Assembly: GCA_023433965.1 (NCBI GenBank)
Contig: JAEYTQ010000644.1
Coordinates: 1-9,138, forward strand
From: Pseudomonadota bacterium
Lineage (GTDB): Bacteria > Pseudomonadota > Alphaproteobacteria > Rhizobiales > Xanthobacteraceae
DNA: 9,138 nt
Direction: 5' to 3'
This document shows, piece by piece, positions 5,820 through 9,138 of the stretch. The notes below the pieces were generated by a model that did no database searches, was not told the origin of the DNA, and saw only the letters and a program-made list of their open reading frames with translations. The position numbers and the translations under genes were made by a program. Each line of letters begins with the position of its first letter. Within the stretch, counting starts at the first letter, position 1.

Positions 5820-7211
5820 TCATTTGCCCCATCGCACGAACGCGACCGAGGCCGCGGTCGAGAGTCCGAACACGACCATGGCGCCGCCGACCAGCGCGAA
5901 CAGGGTCCAGGCCGGAGCTTGCGCGGTCATGAGGCCGACGCCGCCGATCGCGACGATCAGCAGCCGTGCCGTGGAAGCAAGCACGGGACCGCCGACGCGC
6001 GCGGCGCCTTGCGAGGAGAAGTAAAGCGACACGCCCATTCCGAAGAACACGAAGGCCGGACCTGCCCAGTGGAAATAGCTGTATGCCGCGGCGGCGACGC
6101 CGGGATCGCGCGTGAAAAGCCCGACCCACAGCGAGGGAGCGAGCGCGACGGCGAGACCGATCAGGCCGACCGTGAGACCGGAGGCCGCAGCCGCGGTCCA
6201 GGCCACACGCCGCGCGCGCTTCACATGTCCGGCGCCGATGGCGACGCCGACCATCGGTACCGAGGCGATGCCGAAGGCGAAGGTGATCGGGATCAGCAGG
6301 AATTCGAGCCGCGATCCGATGCCGTAGCCTGCCAGCATCTCGGTGCCGAAGGTTGCGAGAATCTTGGTGAAGATCAGAATGGTGAGCACGGTCTGGAGCG
6401 GCGACAGGCAGGCCACCGCGCCGACCTTGAGAATGTCCACGAACATCGCGCGCTCGAAATGAAAGGCGCGGACATCCAGCGCCAGCCGGCTGCGCCCGGA
6501 CAACAGATACCAGATGAAGAAGATCGCCGCACAGCTGAACGCGATCAGCTGGCCGGCCGCGACGCCCGGCATGCCGAATTGCGGTACGCCGAACAGGCCG
6601 AGCCCGAGCGTGCCGCCGAGCACGATCTGCAGCCCGCTCGCGCCGATCAGGGTCATCGAGGGCAGGCGCATGTCGCCGGTGCCGCGGATCACCGAGGCCA
6701 GCGTGTTGACGAGCCAGATCGCGACCGCGCCGGAGAACAGCACCTGCGAATAGCCCACGGCTTCCTCCAGGACGCGCTCGCGGCCGCCGAGCAGCGCGAA
6801 AAAGGAGCGGCCGAAGACGAGCATCATCACCGTGAAGAAAAGCCCGCCGCAAAGGCCGATGATGGCAGCGTGCAGCGCCAACGTCGCGGCGCGCTCGCGA
6901 TCCCCTGCGCCGAGGGCGCGGCTGATCGCCGAGGAGACGCCCCCGCCCATTGCGCCCGCGCTCATCATCTGCGTCAGCATCGCGAACGGAAACACCAGCG
7001 CGATCGCCGCGAGCGGGACGGTGCCGAGCCGGCCGATATAGGAGGTCTCGGCGATCGCAACCAGCGTGCTGCCGACCATCGCGATCATGTTGGGGAGGGC
7101 GAGCCGCAGCAGCGTGGGCAGGATCGGGGCCGTCAGCAGGCTGGCGATGGAGGAGACGACCGGCGCGCGCGGTGGGATGGCGTCTAGGGGGGCCTCGATC
7201 GTCATGTTCAC
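5820..7211 (-). CDS. MATE family efflux transporter
   Basis: A 463-residue, very hydrophobic protein with about 12 membrane helices in two similar halves, the layout and length of the multidrug and toxin extrusion family (MatE, PF01554, twice). The N-terminal half shows the family pattern LRLALPNMIAMVGSTLVAIA followed by ETSYIGRLGTVPLAAIAL, then a GGGVSSAISRALGAGDRERA loop. Such proteins export cationic compounds or metabolites across the inner membrane using a Na+ or H+ gradient; the substrate cannot be read here. The longest start is GTG at 7211, with an ATG two codons later (7205); neither has a good ribosome site. A TATAAT on the minus strand (7246-7241) gives a possible -10 about 30 bases upstream, but no good -35 is seen. 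The GNAT gene lies just upstream on the same strand. Confidence 0.92.
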   Translation of the reverse strand: MNMTIEAPLDAIPPRAPVVSSIASLLTAPILPTLLRLALPNMIAMVGSTLVAIAETSYIGRLGTVPLAAIALVFPFAMLTQMMSAGAMGGGVSSAISRALGAGDRERAATLALHAAIIGLCGGLFFTVMMLVFGRSFFALLGGRERVLEEAVGYSQVLFSGAVAIWLVNTLASVIRGTGDMRLPSMTLIGASGLQIVLGGTLGLGLFGVPQFGMPGVAAGQLIAFSCAAIFFIWYLLSGRSRLALDVRAFHFERAMFVDILKVGAVACLSPLQTVLTILIFTKILATFGTEMLAGYGIGSRLEFLLIPITFAFGIASVPMVGVAIGAGHVKRARRVAWTAAAASGLTVGLIGLAVALAPSLWVGLFTRDPGVAAAAYSYFHWAGPAFVFFGMGVSLYFSSQGAARVGGPVLASTARLLIVAIGGVGLMTAQAPAWTLFALVGGAMVVFGLSTAASVAFVRWGK

Positions 7212-7267
7212 CGGGCGGAATATTGGATGATGAGCGACATATTATAGGAAGGCGAGACCGCCGGCGC

Positions 7268-7288
7268 AGCCCTGCCTCACGCAGGGCT
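7268..7288 (-). terminator. Hairpin at the end of the GNAT gene, possible terminator
   Basis: AGCCCTGC (7268-7275) and GCAGGGCT (7281-7288) form a perfect 8-base stem with a 5-base loop, starting on the stop codon of the acetyltransferase. No T-run follows on the minus strand, so termination is uncertain. Confidence 0.35.
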
Positions 7289-7815
7289 CACCACGGCAGG
7301 CCGCATAGGTCGATCGTGCCCAGCGTCGGCGCGCGAACGATGTTGAAGACGTAAGGCGCCATGTGGGTGAAGCGGATCCGCCCTTCCGGCTGCTCGCAAT
7401 AGACCTCGCCCTTGAACGGCAGCCAGCTCCGAGTCTCGTAGAACGCAAAATTGTGGGGTTCGCAGAACAGCAGCGCGAAACGAGCGGCCTCGTTGGCCCG
7501 GATGGTGTGCACGGCTGCGTCGAGCGCCACCGTCGCATAGCCGCGGCCCCGCTGGTCCTCGCGCGTGCAGACGCCGCCGATGCCGCCGATATGGACCTTC
7601 TGTCCGTTCCAGGTGACGGTGCGGAAGTAGATGCCGACATGGCAGACGAGGCCGTCCTCGGGCGTCTCGATCAGCACGCGCAGGTCGGCATTGGCCCATT
7701 TGACATGGGCCCAGGGCTTGTCCGCGATCACATCCGGTCCCCAGACCGCCTGATGCAGCGGCTCCACAACCGGCCATGAGGCGTCGCCGTTCAAAATGTC
7801 GATCTCGATGCTCAT
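7288..7815 (-). CDS. GNAT family N-acetyltransferase, AAC(2')-like
   Basis: A 175-residue GNAT protein. The acetyl-CoA loop is at residues 82-95 (VCTREDQRGRGYAT), preceded by the strand HIGGIGG and followed by FALLFCEPHNFAFYETRSWLPF, where a family tyrosine (Tyr127) could be the general acid. The stretch FYETRSWLPFKG and the ending DLCGLPW recall aminoglycoside 2'-N-acetyltransferases, which have similar length and end in a Trp-containing tail; this is from memory and the substrate may be quite different. The frame is open to 7881, but I choose ATG 7815 because AGGGA (plus-strand 7824-7828) lies eight bases upstream and because the added residues are Lys/Arg-rich and unlike the family. It is followed on the same strand by the MATE exporter, and is divergent from sodB. 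Confidence 0.85.
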   Translation of the reverse strand: MSIEIDILNGDASWPVVEPLHQAVWGPDVIADKPWAHVKWANADLRVLIETPEDGLVCHVGIYFRTVTWNGQKVHIGGIGGVCTREDQRGRGYATVALDAAVHTIRANEAARFALLFCEPHNFAFYETRSWLPFKGEVYCEQPEGRIRFTHMAPYVFNIVRAPTLGTIDLCGLPW

Positions 7816-7999
7816 TGGGATTGTCCCTTCACAGCTTCGCTTTGTCGCGCGCTTGTTCTGTCGTAAGCGCTTCAAAGGCAATGATATTTTATGGCGACCG
7901 CGGGCCTGATCGCCGCTGCGGGGTTGCGTCCGATTGGTGCATCAGGACGAGTCCGCGGCATCACGCCTTTTGGCAAATTCTGAGGTATTTAATGGCGGC

Positions 8000-8026
8000 G
8001 GAACCTTCTATAAGGGGTGACCGTTA
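8000..8026 (+). promoter_or_regulatory. EcfG-type promoter upstream of sodB
   Basis: GGAAC (8000-8004), a 17-base spacer, and CGTTA (8022-8026) match the alphaproteobacterial general stress promoter GGAAC-N16-17-CGTT. Transcription would start near 8033, giving a leader of about 28 bases to the sodB ATG at 8061. A TATAAG at 8009-8014 lies inside the spacer but has no partner -35. Confidence 0.65.
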
Positions 8027-8060
8027 GAACTCGTTCCCCACCAGTTGCGGACAAGAAGCC

Positions 8061-8657
8061 ATGACCTTTACGCTGCCCCCACTTCCTTACGCCTATGACG
8101 CCCTCGGCCAGTACATGTCGAAGGAGACGCTGGAATATCACCACGACAAGCATCATCAGGCCTACGTCACCAACGGCAACAACGCGCTCAAGGGGACCGA
8201 ATGGGAAGGCAAGCCCCTTGAGGAGATCGTCAAGGGCTCGTTCGGCAAGAACCCTGCGGTGTTCAACAATGCCGGCCAGCACTACAACCACATCCACTTC
8301 TGGGGCTGGATGAAGCCCAATGGCGGCGGCACCAAGCTGCCGGGCAAGCTCGAGAAGAAGATCAACGAGGACCTCGGCGGCTTCGAGAAGTTCAAGACGG
8401 ACTTCCAGGCGGCCGGCGTCGGCCAGTTCGGCTCCGGCTGGTGCTGGCTCCAGGTCAAGAACGGCAAGCTCGAGATCTCCAAGACCCCGAACGGCGAGAA
8501 TCCGCTGGTGCATGGCGCCACCCCGATCCTCGGCTGCGACGTCTGGGAGCACTCCTACTACATCGACTACCGTAACCGCCGTCCGGACTATCTGAAGGCG
8601 TTCGTCGAGAACCTCGTGAACTGGGAATACGTGGAGTCCCTGTTCGAGAAGGCGTAA
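8061..8657 (+). CDS. sodB: Superoxide dismutase, Fe type
   Basis: A 198-residue Fe/Mn-family superoxide dismutase that converts superoxide to hydrogen peroxide and oxygen in the cytoplasm. Metal ligands by alignment with E. coli SodB: His27 (EYHHDKHH), His77 (NHIHFW), Asp160 and His164 (DVWEH). Gln73 in NNAGQHYNH occupies the position of the active-site glutamine of iron enzymes, and the Mn-type glutamine in the second domain is absent (Gly in TPNGENP), so Fe is favoured; metal use in this family can be flexible. Full length, no signal peptide. The ATG at 8061 is the family start. An EcfG-type promoter precedes it, suggesting general stress control. A strong hairpin follows the stop codon, and the zinc uptake genes come next. 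Confidence 0.96.
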   Translation: MTFTLPPLPYAYDALGQYMSKETLEYHHDKHHQAYVTNGNNALKGTEWEGKPLEEIVKGSFGKNPAVFNNAGQHYNHIHFWGWMKPNGGGTKLPGKLEKKINEDLGGFEKFKTDFQAAGVGQFGSGWCWLQVKNGKLEISKTPNGENPLVHGATPILGCDVWEHSYYIDYRNRRPDYLKAFVENLVNWEYVESLFEKA

Positions 8658-8666
8658 GGCCTCGCT

Positions 8667-8705
8667 GTCATTCCGGGGCGCCCATAGGGCGAACCCCGGA
8701 ATGAC
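8667..8705. repeat. Perfect-stem palindromic repeat after sodB, possible transcript end
   Basis: GTCATTCCGGGG pairs exactly with CCCCGGAATGAC; inside, CGCCC pairs with GGGCG around ATA, with two unpaired A. The total is a 17-base-pair hairpin in 39 bases. I recall GTCATTCCGGGG...CCCCGGAATGAC as a very common Bradyrhizobium intergenic element. It sits ten bases after the sodB stop and would separate sodB from the zinc operon; no T-run follows. Confidence 0.75.
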
Positions 8706-8728
8706 GCCCAGGGGCCGTGGACAGGCGT

Positions 8729-8747
8729 GATGTTATAATATAACATC
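8729..8747 (+). promoter_or_regulatory. Zur box (zinc repressor operator) overlapping a -10 element
   Basis: GATGTTATAATATAACATC is a perfect 19-base palindrome with a central A and closely matches the Zur operator core GTTATA-n-TATAAC known in Proteobacteria. It contains TATAAT at 8734-8739, a perfect -10, so bound Zur would block RNA polymerase directly. No good -35 was found 16-18 bases upstream. The palindrome ends five bases before the ATG at 8753, and zinc-type transport genes follow, which supports the assignment. Confidence 0.8.
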
Positions 8748-8752
8748 GTGCG

Positions 8753-9001
8753 ATGGTTCCCGCCGCGTCCCACGCCCATCGTCACGACCATGACCGCGCC
8801 CATTCCGATGGCCTCCGGCATGCCCACGACCACACCCACACGCCTGCCCATGCCCATGCCCATGTGCACGATGCGGCCTCGCCGCATCCGGCCCAGGCTG
8901 CGCCCTGGTCGATCCTGCGCATGACCATGGCGGGCCGTCTCGCGGCCGCACTCGGCGTCTGCGCCGTGCTCTGGGGCATCGTTTGGCTGGCGATGAGGTG
9001 A
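8753..9001 (+). CDS. Histidine-rich single-TM protein, putative zinc-binding accessory of the zinc importer
   Basis: An 82-residue protein with 14 histidines in the first 45 residues, mostly as alternating HxH (HAHRHDHD, HAHDHTHT, HAHAHVH), followed by a Pro/Ala linker and one membrane helix (about 63-81, LAAALGVCAVLWGIVWLAM). The His-rich part should bind Zn2+ or another divalent metal. The arginines just before the helix favour an N-terminus in the cytoplasm (inference). It lies directly after the Zur box and two bases before the ABC ATPase gene, so it is the first gene of the zinc operon. The ATG at 8753 has no Shine-Dalgarno sequence and, if the TATAAT at 8734 is used, the message would be nearly leaderless. 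Later in-frame ATGs (about 8921, 8927) would lose the histidines, so they are less likely. Confidence 0.75.
   Translation: MVPAASHAHRHDHDRAHSDGLRHAHDHTHTPAHAHAHVHDAASPHPAQAAPWSILRMTMAGRLAAALGVCAVLWGIVWLAMR
8995..8998 (+). promoter_or_regulatory. Ribosome binding site of the ABC ATPase gene
   Basis: GAGG within the last codons of the His-rich gene, five bases before the ATG at 9004. It fixes the start and shows translational linkage of the two genes. Confidence 0.7.
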
Positions 9002-9003
9002 CG

Positions 9004-9138
9004 ATGGCCGCGCTCCACTTTCACAACGTCACGCTCGGCTATGACCGGCATCCGGCCGTGCACCATCTCAATGGCGAGGTCGCACCTGGTGCGCTGGTCG
9101 CCGTGATCGGCCCGAACGGCGCCGGCAAGTCGACCCTG
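9004..9138 (+). CDS. aztA: Zinc-type ABC transporter ATP-binding protein, N-terminal part (3' end outside window)
   Basis: The first 45 codons of an ABC ATPase, cut by the window end in the Walker A motif (GPNGAGKST at residues 36-44). The start MAALHFHNVTLGYDRHPAVHHLNG resembles AztA/ZnuC-type metal importer ATPases; the RHPAVHHL stretch is, as I recall, typical of AztA. It would drive uptake of Zn2+ through a permease and binding protein expected to follow downstream. The Zur box upstream and the His-rich partner support zinc over manganese or iron. The gene symbol is tentative because only the N-terminus is visible; ZnuC is the alternative. Confidence 0.75.
   Translation, partial: MAALHFHNVTLGYDRHPAVHHLNGEVAPGALVAVIGPNGAGKSTL

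Noticed and set aside
5919..7187. Open frame of 422 codons on the plus strand, opposite the MATE gene
   Set aside because: The product is a low-complexity Arg/Asp/Glu/His-rich string, the usual mirror image of a hydrophobic membrane protein gene.
7816..7881. Longer GNAT start 22 codons upstream
   Set aside because: The extension is Lys/Arg-rich and unlike the family, and the ATG at 7815 has a well-placed AGGGA.
7882..7999. Possible sigma-70 promoter for the GNAT gene in the divergent region
   Set aside because: AT-rich TAAAAT-like sequence is present on the minus strand near 7890, but no matching -35 could be found.

Overview
The window is GC-rich, densely coding DNA that reads like the chromosome of an alphaproteobacterium of the Bradyrhizobium / Nitrobacteraceae type. 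This is inferred from the rhizobial-type iron superoxide dismutase, from three kinds of palindromic intergenic repeat that I recall as abundant in Bradyrhizobium, and from two matches to the alphaproteobacterial EcfG stress promoter. No phage, transposon, CRISPR or RNA gene was seen.

Positions 1-2954 (plus strand) hold a lipid or acyl activation block. It contains the 3' end of a very-long-chain acyl-CoA synthetase, then a free-standing acyl carrier protein, a class I adenylate-forming enzyme and a FabG-like reductase. The last three overlap (14 and 8 bases) and are almost certainly translated together. They look like a small module that activates an acid, loads it on a dedicated carrier and reduces a keto group.

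Positions 2955-5138 contain an EcfG-type promoter with a 69-codon ORF behind it, a two-hairpin repeat, a minus-strand ribbon-helix-helix (RHH) regulator, and a divergent DUF3095 protein whose N-terminal half carries the metal-site pattern of class III nucleotidyl cyclases.

Positions 5139-7881 hold a nested palindromic repeat followed by three minus-strand genes: a secreted DUF2147 protein, a MATE-family exporter and a GNAT acetyltransferase that resembles aminoglycoside 2'-N-acetyltransferases.

Positions 7882-9138 (plus strand) hold sodB behind a second EcfG-type promoter, a perfect-stem repeat hairpin, and then the start of a zinc uptake operon. That operon opens with a 19-base Zur-box-like palindrome overlapping a TATAAT, a histidine-rich one-TM protein that may be translated from an almost leaderless message, and the first 45 codons of an AztA/ZnuC-like ABC ATPase cut by the window end.

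The most useful signals are the two EcfG-type promoters (general stress), the Zur box fused to the start of a His-rich ORF, the ACP-adenylase-reductase module, and the cyclase-like DUF3095 protein.
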